Part shown: positions 25,444 through 33,453 of the stretch, in pieces
Layout of the letters: each line of letters begins with the position of its first letter
How positions within the stretch are numbered: the first letter of the stretch is position 1
Assembly: GCF_030142045.1 (NCBI RefSeq)
Contig: NZ_CP126242.1
Span: forward strand, 868,001-932,000
From: Arthrobacter sp. zg-Y919
GTDB lineage: Bacteria > Actinomycetota > Actinomycetes > Actinomycetales > Micrococcaceae
Length of the DNA: 64,000 nucleotides
Reading direction: 5' to 3'
Made by a program: the position numbers and the translations under genes
Notes under the pieces: model-generated
Told to the model about the DNA's origin: nothing
Seen by the model: only the letters and a program-made list of their open reading frames with translations
Databases searched by the model: none

Positions 25444-26121
25444 CTAGGGTTCCAGGTTGATGCAGCCCACCGGGTTCCCGGCTGCGCCGCCCTGTCCTGC
25501 GTCGAGGATGAGGAGGGACTCGGCGCCGTCGTCCGGCAGCGTCCACGGCACCGTCGTGCCTGCGGTGGCGGTGCCGGCGGCGTCGGTCGTGAAGTCCAGG
25601 ACCAGGCCACCCTGCGGGCCCTGATACTCCGGGCCTGCATCGGCCGGGTCCTCGCCGCAGTCATCCCGGTGCAGCCGGGCACTGAACGTCGTATTCGCCG
25701 CGAAGCTCTGCGCCTGCAGCTGCACGGTAGTGTCCTCCGGGGTTTCCCCGACAGTCACGATGGCAACGGACTCGTCAGGGATCAATGCCGTGTTGTAGGT
25801 GGTCGCGACGGCGTCATCGCAATACGGCCCAAACGTTCCTTCAAGGATGCCGCCCGGAGTGGGGGAGGCGGTGAACCTTCCGCACCGGTCGGGGTTGGAG
25901 GTGCGGCCCGGAATGCCGGCCGCCTGGCAGTTTTCTTCGCCGGGGCTGTTCGGGGAGATGGTGGCGCAGGACGACGGGCCGGAAGCGGACTCCGTGCCGG
26001 TGGAGGTGGAACCACCTTCGGGATCGTTGTAGCCGTCGCCGTCGGGGTTGCCGGCGCAGCCGGCAAAGGTGAGCGCGAGTACGGCAAATCCGGTGGCCAG
26101 AAGGGTCGCGTTGCGAGCCAT
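25444..26121 (-). CDS. Putative lipoprotein
   Basis: 225 residues with a lipobox: MARNATLLATGFAVLALTFAGC, so Cys22 is the likely lipidated residue. A Gly/Ser/Thr-rich linker (DPEGGSTSTGTESAS) joins a globular part with four more cysteines, possibly forming disulfides outside the cell. AAGGA precedes the ATG. No family was recognised. It stands alone between the DUF2505 operon and mfd. Confidence 0.75.
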   Translation of the reverse strand: MARNATLLATGFAVLALTFAGCAGNPDGDGYNDPEGGSTSTGTESASGPSSCATISPNSPGEENCQAAGIPGRTSNPDRCGRFTASPTPGGILEGTFGPYCDDAVATTYNTALIPDESVAIVTVGETPEDTTVQLQAQSFAANTTFSARLHRDDCGEDPADAGPEYQGPQGGLVLDFTTDAAGTATAGTTVPWTLPDDGAESLLILDAGQGGAAGNPVGCINLEP

Positions 26122-26400
26122 GGGGCAGTCCTTACGTCGGTCAAAGGCGAGACTGAAGAAAGGGGAATCGCTGTCCGGTTATGCCCGTGCCCTTCCAGCG
26201 TGGCAGGCGCTCCAGCGAAAATCCAGATCCACGGCGGCTGGGCGGTTCAGCTGGCCGGGACGGAGGCGCGTGGCCTGTTTCCGCTCTCAGCGGCAGCGCC
26301 ATACCACCGGGCCGGCAGCGGGTAATGTTGAAGAAAACCCCGGGGTTCCGTTTGTGGACTTCGGGTATTTGCGTTGCCGTCATGAAGGAGAAACCACCCC

Positions 26401-29400
26401 ATGAGCCTGAACGGACTGCGTGCCGCCCTCGCTGAGGACCCCTCGTACGCAAGGGTGCGGACCCTTTCCTCCCGGCCGCCCGCAGGCCGCAGTGAAGATC
26501 TTCAGATCGGAGCGCCGCAGGGCATGCGCGCTGCCTTGCTGGCGGAAGTCGTGGACGGGATCGCGGCGGCCGGGGCCGGCGACGGCGTCCCTCCGGTGGT
26601 GCTGGCCGTCACGGCAACGGGCCGCGAGGCCGAGGATCTGGCGGCTGCGCTGCGCAGCTACCTGCCGCTGGCCGGTATTGAGGAATTCCCCAGCTGGGAG
26701 ACCCTGCCGCACGAGCGCCTTTCTCCACGCTCGGACACCGTGGGACGGCGCCTGTCCGTGCTCCGCCGGCTGGTTCATCCGGAAACCGCGCCGGTCCAGA
26801 TAGTGGTTGCCCCCGTGCGTGCCGTGGTCCAGCCCCTGGTGGCCGGGCTCGGCGAACTGAAACCGGTGGCCCTGAAGGTCGGCCAGGAACAGCCTTTCGA
26901 CTCCGTGGTGCAGGCGCTGGCAGAGGCCGCCTACGCACGGGTGGATATGGTTTCCCACCGCGGTGAGTTCGCCGTCCGCGGCGGCATCCTCGATGTTTTC
27001 CCGCCCACCGAGGACCACCCCATCCGCATCGATTTCTTCGGTGACGAGGTGGATTCCATGCGCTGGTTCGCGGTCGCTGACCAGCGGACCCTCACCGGGG
27101 AGCACGTCACCCACCCCTCCGAGCTGTACGCCCCGCCGTGCCGGGAAATCCTGATCACGCCGTCGGTGATGAGCCGTGCCGCCAAGCTCAAGGACCAGAT
27201 GCCCGCAGCTGCGGACATGCTGGAGAAGATCGCTGGCGGGATTGCCGTGGAAGGCATGGAATCCCTGGCTCCCGTTCTCGTGGATTCCATGGTTCCGCTG
27301 ATGGGCGAGCTGCCCCGGGGATCCATCACCGTGGTCATCGAGCCGGAAAAAGTACGTGCCCGGGCCCACGACCTGGCTGCCACGAACGAGGAGTTCCTGG
27401 CAGCGGCGTGGGCCACGGCGTCCGACGGCGGCGCCGCACCCCTGGATCTTTCGGCCGGGCTCGCAGCGGACCTCGACGCCGCCAGCTTCCGCTCCCTGGC
27501 GGACACCCGCACGGCTGCGCACGCCAACGACGTCGCCTGGTGGTCCATCACGTCCTTCAACCCCGATGACGAAACCGTCCTCGATATCGACACCCTGACC
27601 ATCAACGCGCGCGAACCCCGCGGGTACCGCGGCGACGTCGCGGAAATGATGGACTTCATCGGCGGCCGCGTCCGGGATGCCTGGCGCGTGGTGGTGGTGA
27701 CTGAAGGCCCCGGCCCGGCCGCCCGCCTGGCCGAACTGTTCCGGGAAAACGACATCCCCGTCTCCCTGGTCGATTCCGTGGACGAGGAACCGCGTCCCGG
27801 CGTCATCTCCATCACCACCGCCAGCGCCGGCCGCGGGTATGTCTTCGACAGCCTCAAGACCGGCCTGCTGACCGAGGCTGACCTGCTCGGCCGCGCCAGC
27901 ACCTACTCCACCCGCGACATGCGCAAGATGCCCTCGAAACGGCGCAACGCCGTCGACCCGCTGCAGCTGCAGGAGGGCGACTTCGTGGTGCACGAGCAGC
28001 ACGGCGTGGGTAAGTTCATCGAACTGATCCAGCGCGCCACCGGCGCCGGCACCAACAAGACGGTGCGCGAGTACATGGTGCTCGAATACGCGTCCTCCAA
28101 ACGGGGTGCGCCGGGGGACCGGCTGTTTGTTCCCACCGACCAACTGGACCAGATCACCCGGTACGTGGGCGGGGAAACCCCTGTGCTGTCAAAGATGGGC
28201 GGCTCCGACTGGGCCAAAACCAAGAGCCGGGCGCGCAAGGCGGTCAAGGAAATTGCGGGCGAGCTGATCCGGCTCTATTCCGCACGGATGGCGTCCAAGG
28301 GCCATGCCTTCGGCCCGGACACCCCCTGGCAGCGTGAACTTGAGGAAGCCTTCCCCTATGTCGAGACCCCGGACCAGCTGACCACCATCAACGAGGTCAA
28401 GGCGGACATGGAACGGGAAGTGCCCATGGACCGGCTCGTTTCGGGCGACGTGGGCTACGGCAAGACCGAAATCGCGGTACGGGCTGCATTCAAGGCCGTG
28501 CAGGACGGCAAGCAGGTGGCGGTTCTGGTGCCCACCACACTGCTGGCCCAGCAGCATATGGAAACCTTCGCCGAACGCTTCTCCGGTTTCCCCGTCCGCG
28601 TGGATTCCCTTTCCCGCTTCCAGACGGCCAAGCAGGCCAAGGCCACCATTGAGGACGTCAAGGCCGGCTCGGTTGACGTCGTCATCGGCACACACCGCCT
28701 GTTGTCCCAGGAGGTCCAGTTCAAGGATCTGGGCCTGGTGATCGTGGATGAGGAACAGCGCTTCGGTGTTGAACACAAGGAAGCGCTGAAGAAGATGCGC
28801 ACCAACGTGGACGTGCTGGCCATGAGTGCCACCCCAATTCCGCGGACCCTGGAGATGTCCCTGACCGGGATCCGCGAGACCTCCACGCTGGCCACCCCGC
28901 CCGAGGAACGGCACCCGGTGCTGACCTACGTGGGTCCGTACACGGACAAGCAAGCTTCCGCCGCGATCCGCCGTGAGCTGATGCGCGAAGGCCAGGTGTT
29001 CTTCGTCCACAACCGGGTTTCGTCCATCGACCGCACCGCCGCGCACCTGCGTGAGTTGGTTCCGGAGGCACGCATCGCCGTCGCCCACGGCCAGTTGAGT
29101 GAGTCCAAGCTCGAGCAGATCATCGTGGATTTCTGGGAGAAGCGTTTCGATGTGCTCGTGTGTACCACCATCATCGAAACCGGCCTGGATATCTCCAATG
29201 CCAACACCTTGATAGTCGACCGGGCGGACCACTTCGGCCTGTCGCAGCTGCACCAGCTGCGCGGCCGCGTGGGCCGTGGCCGTGAGCGGGCCTACGCCTA
29301 CTTCCTGTACCCGTCGGAGAAACCGCTGGGCGAGGTCGCACTCGAGCGGCTGAAGGCCGTGGCGACCCACAACGAACTGGGTGCGGGTATGCAGCTTGCC

Positions 29401-30000
29401 ATGAAGGACCTGGAAATCCGCGGCGCAGGAAACCTGCTGGGTGGGGAGCAGTCCGGCCACATTGCCGGCGTCGGCTTTGACCTGTACATCCGGCTGGTCG
29501 GCGAAGCCGTGGCGGATTACCGCGGCGAGGCCGAGGAGAAGGCCGCGGAAATGAAGATCGAGCTGCCGGTTAATGCCCATCTGCCGCACGAATACGTGCC
29601 GGGGGAGAGGCTGCGGCTGGAGGCCTACCGCAAGCTGGCCTCGGCACTGACCAACGAGGCCATCGACGAAGTCCTGGCCGAGCTGGTGGACCGCTACGGC
29701 GAGCCGCCGCAGGAAGTGAAGAACCTGATCGACGTCGCCCGTTTCCGGGTGGACGCACGCGCCGCCGGGCTGACCGACGTTGCGCTCCAGGGCAACTTCA
29801 TCAAGTTTGCTCCGGCGGACCTGCCCGAATCGCGCACCATGCGGCTGCAGCGCATGTACCCCGGCGCACTGGTGAAGCCCGCATTGAACGCCGTGCTGGT
29901 GCCCAAGCCGAAGACAGCCAGGATAGGCGGCCGGGATCTGGTGGACGCCGAAATCCTGGCCTGGGCCAAGCAGGTGCTTGACGCCGTGTTCAAGGAGTAA
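26401..30000 (+). CDS. mfd: Transcription-repair coupling factor Mfd
   Basis: A 1199-residue ATP-dependent translocase that removes stalled RNA polymerase from damaged DNA and recruits UvrA. Domains in order: UvrB-like region (about 1-400, with EEFPSWETLPHE), RNA polymerase interaction domain (LQEGDFVVHEQHGVGKF), and RecG-like helicase with GDVGYGKTE near residue 682 and the DEEQ box near 783. TRCF C-terminal domain last. AAGGAGAA precedes the ATG. Length and motifs are normal for the family. Confidence 0.97.
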   Translation: MSLNGLRAALAEDPSYARVRTLSSRPPAGRSEDLQIGAPQGMRAALLAEVVDGIAAAGAGDGVPPVVLAVTATGREAEDLAAALRSYLPLAGIEEFPSWETLPHERLSPRSDTVGRRLSVLRRLVHPETAPVQIVVAPVRAVVQPLVAGLGELKPVALKVGQEQPFDSVVQALAEAAYARVDMVSHRGEFAVRGGILDVFPPTEDHPIRIDFFGDEVDSMRWFAVADQRTLTGEHVTHPSELYAPPCREILITPSVMSRAAKLKDQMPAAADMLEKIAGGIAVEGMESLAPVLVDSMVPLMGELPRGSITVVIEPEKVRARAHDLAATNEEFLAAAWATASDGGAAPLDLSAGLAADLDAASFRSLADTRTAAHANDVAWWSITSFNPDDETVLDIDTLTINAREPRGYRGDVAEMMDFIGGRVRDAWRVVVVTEGPGPAARLAELFRENDIPVSLVDSVDEEPRPGVISITTASAGRGYVFDSLKTGLLTEADLLGRASTYSTRDMRKMPSKRRNAVDPLQLQEGDFVVHEQHGVGKFIELIQRATGAGTNKTVREYMVLEYASSKRGAPGDRLFVPTDQLDQITRYVGGETPVLSKMGGSDWAKTKSRARKAVKEIAGELIRLYSARMASKGHAFGPDTPWQRELEEAFPYVETPDQLTTINEVKADMEREVPMDRLVSGDVGYGKTEIAVRAAFKAVQDGKQVAVLVPTTLLAQQHMETFAERFSGFPVRVDSLSRFQTAKQAKATIEDVKAGSVDVVIGTHRLLSQEVQFKDLGLVIVDEEQRFGVEHKEALKKMRTNVDVLAMSATPIPRTLEMSLTGIRETSTLATPPEERHPVLTYVGPYTDKQASAAIRRELMREGQVFFVHNRVSSIDRTAAHLRELVPEARIAVAHGQLSESKLEQIIVDFWEKRFDVLVCTTIIETGLDISNANTLIVDRADHFGLSQLHQLRGRVGRGRERAYAYFLYPSEKPLGEVALERLKAVATHNELGAGMQLAMKDLEIRGAGNLLGGEQSGHIAGVGFDLYIRLVGEAVADYRGEAEEKAAEMKIELPVNAHLPHEYVPGERLRLEAYRKLASALTNEAIDEVLAELVDRYGEPPQEVKNLIDVARFRVDARAAGLTDVALQGNFIKFAPADLPESRTMRLQRMYPGALVKPALNAVLVPKPKTARIGGRDLVDAEILAWAKQVLDAVFKE

Positions 30001-30009
30001 GGCGGCTGG

Positions 30010-30147
30010 CTAGCCTGTCACCGCTATAACGAAGACAGCTGCGGCAGCCACGACACACGAGGCGAGTACCGCGTAGCCAATGAGGAGAATCCGCTGCTGC
30101 CGGGCCCGGTCCCGGCGCCATTCCCTACGGGTCATGGTGGTAGTCAT
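30010..30147 (-). CDS. 45-residue single-pass membrane protein, probably leaderless
   Basis: A short frame MTTTMTRREWRRDRARQQ followed by the hydrophobic helix ILLIGYAVLASCVVAAAAVF and a short end. The basic N-terminus then helix predicts a type II, cytoplasm-in orientation. There is no ribosome binding site, but TAGATT lies seven bases before the ATG, the arrangement typical of leaderless actinobacterial messages. It converges with mfd. Function unknown; reality of the gene is likely but not certain. Confidence 0.55.
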   Translation of the reverse strand: MTTTMTRREWRRDRARQQRILLIGYAVLASCVVAAAAVFVIAVTG

Positions 30148-30154
30148 GAAGCCG

Positions 30155-30160
30155 AATCTA
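30155..30160 (-). promoter_or_regulatory. -10 element of the small membrane protein gene
   Basis: TAGATT read on the minus strand, seven bases before the ATG. A weak -35 (TTAGCG) is found 18 bases upstream. The spacing predicts transcription starting at or next to the start codon. Confidence 0.45.
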
Positions 30161-30223
30161 GGGACCGGCCGGCAGAGGCGCTAAGAGTAGGAGACACCTG
30201 CCTGTCCGCAGCCACTACTCAGT

Positions 30224-30271
30224 TAAACACTGATGCACCCGAGCCCGAAGGCTGGGGTGCATCAGTGTTTA
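30224..30271 (-). terminator. Strong terminator after the small two-helix membrane protein
   Basis: A perfect 17-base stem (TAAACACTGATGCACCC at 30224-30240 with 30255-30271), extended by a four-base inner stem AGCC/GGCT around CGAA. It follows the stop of the minus-strand gene at 30299 and ends in TTTAA on that strand. Confidence 0.8.
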
Positions 30272-30298
30272 GAGCAACTGGCCTGTGAACGGCCGGGC

Positions 30299-30550
30299 CT
30301 ACTCGTTGTGCGAGTAACCCTTGGCGAGCTCCGTGGTGGTGTCGGAACGGCCGATGCTGAATGCCACGAGGTACATGCCGGTCGCAGCAATCAGCAGGAC
30401 TGCCATGGGCCAGACATTGTCCAGGGTCAGCCAGTTAACCGCGTAGATGGCGCCAAGGAAGATGGCGAACATCACGGCGAAGATGAGGACGTTGCTGACC
30501 AGATGGCCCTCGCCCGAGTGTGAAGGCTGCTTTGACCGTGTTCCAACCAT
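30299..30550 (-). CDS. Small two-helix membrane protein
   Basis: 83 residues. A polar N-terminus (SKQPSHSGEGHL) precedes two hydrophobic segments, SNVLIFAVMFAIFLGAIYAV and WPMAVLLIAATGMYLVAFSI, and a polar C-terminal tail. GGAGAAC lies near the start. No family was recognised, though such proteins are common beside deoC in related genomes only by impression. Followed by a strong terminator. Confidence 0.7.
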   Translation of the reverse strand: MVGTRSKQPSHSGEGHLVSNVLIFAVMFAIFLGAIYAVNWLTLDNVWPMAVLLIAATGMYLVAFSIGRSDTTTELAKGYSHNE

Positions 30551-30589
30551 GAAGTTCTCCGTTTCAAAAAGTGTCAGTAGCTATGCCGG

Positions 30590-31264
30590 TCAGTAGCCCG
30601 ACGTGGCTTTGCTTCCATTAACAATAGCGATTCCCGAGCTCGCTCCGATACGCGTGGCTCCTGCATCGATCATTGCCTGTGCGTCTTCGAGGGAACGGAC
30701 ACCGCCGGAAGCCTTGACTCCGAGGTCCGGGCCGACCGTACGGCGCATCAGCGCGACGTCGTCGGCCGTCGCTCCGCCGCCATTGAATCCGGTGGAGGTC
30801 TTCACGAAATCAGCGCCGGCTTCGACGGAGGCTTCGCAGGCCAGAACCTTCTGCTCTTCATTGAGCAGCGAGGTTTCGATGATGACCTTGAGGATGCCAC
30901 CGGCAGCGTGGACGGCGTCGGCCACTGCTGCGATGTCCCTGACCAGGGCAATCCGGTCGCCGCGGCGGGCGGCTGCGATGTCAATGACCATGTCGATTTC
31001 ATCCGCACCGTCCTGAAGCGCCCCCTGGGCTTCGAAGACCTTCACTTCGGTGGTGGTGGCGCCCAGCGGGAAGCCAATGACCGAGCAGGTGAGCACTCCG
31101 CTGCCCTTCAGGGCATTGTGGACGGTGCCGACCCAGAGCGGGTTTACGCAGACGGACTTGAACTGGTATTCAGCGGCTTCGGAGCAGACCCGGAGGATGT
31201 CGTCGCGGCTGGCCTCGGGTTTGAGGAGCGTGTGATCAATATACGAGGCAATGGGTGTAGACAT
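30590..31264 (-). CDS. deoC: Deoxyribose-phosphate aldolase
   Basis: Cleaves 2-deoxyribose 5-phosphate to glyceraldehyde 3-phosphate and acetaldehyde in deoxynucleoside catabolism. The 224-residue TIM barrel shows [26 protein letters not shown] (about residue 88-93), the Schiff-base Lys155 in FVKTSTGF, and a second lysine in GVKASGGVR. Length is standard. Purine nucleoside phosphorylase and a phosphohexomutase lie 5-7 kb away and belong to the same salvage pathway. Confidence 0.95.
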   Translation of the reverse strand: MSTPIASYIDHTLLKPEASRDDILRVCSEAAEYQFKSVCVNPLWVGTVHNALKGSGVLTCSVIGFPLGATTTEVKVFEAQGALQDGADEIDMVIDIAAARRGDRIALVRDIAAVADAVHAAGGILKVIIETSLLNEEQKVLACEASVEAGADFVKTSTGFNGGGATADDVALMRRTVGPDLGVKASGGVRSLEDAQAMIDAGATRIGASSGIAIVNGSKATSGY

Positions 31265-31349
31265 GGGTTCTATCTTGCCATAGCGGAGTTGAGGCGCGTG
31301 GCCGGGATCACTGCCGGCGCCGGAGAAGTACCGCGGTTAGTGCCATAGC

Positions 31350-31387
31350 AAAGACCCGGCCGCCTTATGTTCTTCGGCCGGGTCTTT
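31350..31387 (-). terminator. Terminator of the small secreted peptide gene
   Basis: A perfect 13-base stem (AAAGACCCGGCCG at 31350-31362 with 31375-31387) and 12-base loop, immediately downstream of the minus-strand peptide gene. On that strand the end reads CTTTGC. It isolates the peptide gene from deoC. Confidence 0.7.
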
Positions 31388-31399
31388 GCGGTGACGCTG

Positions 31400-31561
31400 T
31401 TAGGTCCGAAGGGGCCACATTCCGAAAATGGAAACAACGTTCGTTTTCACGGTTACTTTTTCCGAGGCTGCCGCGGAAACAGATGCGGCCGACGCCGGTG
31501 CCGCCACACCGGCCCCGGTGATGACAGCGGTCAGCAGCATTGCTGCACCAAGCTTTTTCAT
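31400..31561 (-). CDS. 53-residue secreted peptide
   Basis: A short frame with a textbook signal peptide, MKKLGAAMLLTAVITGAG then VAAPASA, and a predicted mature peptide of about 27 residues ending VVSIFGMWPLRT. TAGGAG lies 7 bases before the ATG, a TATACT box is 47 bases upstream, and a perfect terminator follows. All gene signals are therefore present despite the small size. It has no cysteine. It is encoded divergently from a TPR protein starting at 31797. Possibilities are a signalling peptide, a small wall or surface peptide, or an antimicrobial; none is proven. Confidence 0.65.
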   Translation of the reverse strand: MKKLGAAMLLTAVITGAGVAAPASAASVSAAASEKVTVKTNVVSIFGMWPLRT

Positions 31562-31607
31562 GTTCTGCTCCTAGGAAGATGTAGGACTGAGGAATTCAGA
31601 CACTTGG

Positions 31608-31613
31608 AGTATA
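31608..31613 (-). promoter_or_regulatory. -10 box of the secreted peptide gene
   Basis: TATACT on the minus strand, about 47 bases before the peptide start codon, in a locally AT-rich stretch. No convincing -35 hexamer at normal spacing was found. Confidence 0.4.
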
Positions 31614-31796
31614 GCTACACGTCGAGCTGAGAAAATATTGATTCTGTTGCTGGTGCGGCAATCCTGCGGGGAACCTGCGGTGGTGTTAGGTTTGCAGTGA
31701 TTTTGGAGCCGATGCGGCGTTTGCTGGAAGGAACCGGTTGCAGCTCCCATAACCCCGAATCCCTCTGGATAAATACCGTGAGAAGGTGCCTGACAC

Positions 31797-32828
31797 GTGG
31801 ATAGCAATGCAGCATTCATCTTGGACGAATACCGTGCCATGCAATCTCAGCAGCGACGGGATTACCGGGATGCCATAAGTCATTCGCAATCCGCAGCAGA
31901 AGCCGCAAGGAAAAGCGGAGACGCTTTAGGGCTTTGTCGCATGGAGTTTCAAACGGGTCAGCTCCAACTTGACCTCGGGCTGATTCAGGATGCCATTGCG
32001 ACCTGCCGAAAGCTGCTGGAGTCCGAAGCGATAAAGCAGTATCCCGACCTCGAGTCCCGCACCAGGGTGCTCTTGTCGCGCATTTTCCACAATGACGGCC
32101 AAATGCACGATGCGCTCGAAGTCGCGAGGGAAGCCACACGCATTCCGGCGGACGACCTGTCGCTGGATGCACGCCGAAGTGTTCAGCACGCGTTGGTCGC
32201 TGCGCTTGCTGAGGATGGCGATACTGAGGCGGCATGGGCCGAGGCCATGAATCTTGCCGGCATGCTGGAAGGGGAAACCAGCTACTACGATCTCGGAGTT
32301 GCACAGTGGACCATCGGGAACGTCGCGTTTATGTCCTCCCGGCTGGATGAAGGATTGGCGTACCAAAGCCTGGCAATGGAAAACCTTTCACGCTTGGACA
32401 ACGTCAATCTCTGGGCCCAATTCAACAAGGCAACCGCGCACATGCGCTTGACGGCAGGGCTTACCGGCCCGGAAACGGCAGAGTTCGTAGAGCGGGCCGA
32501 GGTGGCTTTTGCTGTCGCCGGAGGCAAGGAAATCGATCTGTACGAAGTCCGGATCACACGTGCCTGGTGGGAACTTGCGTCCGGGAATCCATCCACCGCG
32601 GAAGAGCTGCTCCGTCCACTGGACAAGGAGCTTGCTGGTCCCTATCCGTTCCTTCAAGCGCGGGTGCTGTTGTTATTGGCACGCTGCTTCCACGCCCTGG
32701 GGCGCACCGGCGAGGCCTTGAGAAGTGCCAGACAGAGCGAAGGCATCTTCATCGAGGTCGGTGCCGACGTGTTTGCGTCCGAGTCCCGGGCGTTTATTGC
32801 AGTCCTTCAGGAGGCACCGACGTCATGA
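31797..32828 (+). CDS. TPR-repeat cytoplasmic protein
   Basis: 343 residues, almost entirely helical, with recurring TPR-like pairs (for example YRDAISHSQSAAEAARKSGD and ARCFHALGRTGEALRSARQ). There is no signal peptide, membrane helix or HTH domain. The GTG start at 31797 has GAGAAGG about 10 bases upstream. The arrangement resembles the peptide-sensing half of Rap/RRNPP proteins without a DNA-binding domain. The divergent secreted peptide gene 236 bases away makes a peptide-receptor pair conceivable. Base use is somewhat lower in GC than neighbouring genes. Confidence 0.75.
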   Translation: MDSNAAFILDEYRAMQSQQRRDYRDAISHSQSAAEAARKSGDALGLCRMEFQTGQLQLDLGLIQDAIATCRKLLESEAIKQYPDLESRTRVLLSRIFHNDGQMHDALEVAREATRIPADDLSLDARRSVQHALVAALAEDGDTEAAWAEAMNLAGMLEGETSYYDLGVAQWTIGNVAFMSSRLDEGLAYQSLAMENLSRLDNVNLWAQFNKATAHMRLTAGLTGPETAEFVERAEVAFAVAGGKEIDLYEVRITRAWWELASGNPSTAEELLRPLDKELAGPYPFLQARVLLLLARCFHALGRTGEALRSARQSEGIFIEVGADVFASESRAFIAVLQEAPTS

Positions 32829-32991
32829 TGTGCCATGAAAAATAGTTTCGGAGTGGGGAACTCGATATTTAAGCATCGAAGGCGCACAATACAGACTTAG
32901 GTACCGATCCGGGGCGGTCATGCTGTGGCCCTTCGGTACGGTGAAGCAGATCCGCTGCATTGAGGTCCTGCGCGGCGACTTGGGGGAAGCT

Positions 32992-33453
32992 ATGGCAAGA
33001 CACGACACCGCGGACCGCAGCGGCGCAGAACCGTCCACCGTCACACCGGGAAACGCACGCACGGCTCCCGGGCAGGGGCTGCAGTGCCCGCCACCTCTTG
33101 GGACGGTCCAGGTGAGCCTGGCTGATGAGGGCCACCTGTTGCTGGTGCTCCCACCCGGAGAGGTGGTTACCGGGTCCATGGCTGCCCAAGCAGCCGAGGA
33201 AATCGACCGCCTGGCTTCCCTGCACAGCCTGCCAATGCTCCTGACCCTCTCCGGGGTCGAGTCTATTTCCCGCAGCGCCCGGGATGTCTTCAGCGCCGCG
33301 CGGTCCCTTACCGCCGTCGCCGTGCTGGGGATCTCCCCGGTGGATCGGGTGATCGCCAATTTCCTGCTCGGGGGAGAGGTCCAGCCGTGTCCCACACGGT
33401 ACTTCTCCTCGGAAGATGCGGCGCTTAGATGGCTGAAGCGGTACAGCGCGTGA
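32992..33453 (+). CDS. STAS/SpoIIAA-like small protein
   Basis: 153 residues. After a disordered Thr/Pro/Ala-rich start comes an alpha/beta domain: VSLADEGHLLLVLPPGE, LPMLLTLSGVESISRSAR, TAVAVLGISPVDRVIANFLLG, then PTRYFSSEDAALRWLKRY. This resembles STAS/SEC14-type proteins of Actinobacteria. The ATG at 32992 follows GGGGAA. It overlaps the start of the GGDEF-EAL gene by 25 bases, so the two are co-translated, and this protein may modulate c-di-GMP turnover; that is inference. Confidence 0.7.
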   Translation: MARHDTADRSGAEPSTVTPGNARTAPGQGLQCPPPLGTVQVSLADEGHLLLVLPPGEVVTGSMAAQAAEEIDRLASLHSLPMLLTLSGVESISRSARDVFSAARSLTAVAVLGISPVDRVIANFLLGGEVQPCPTRYFSSEDAALRWLKRYSA

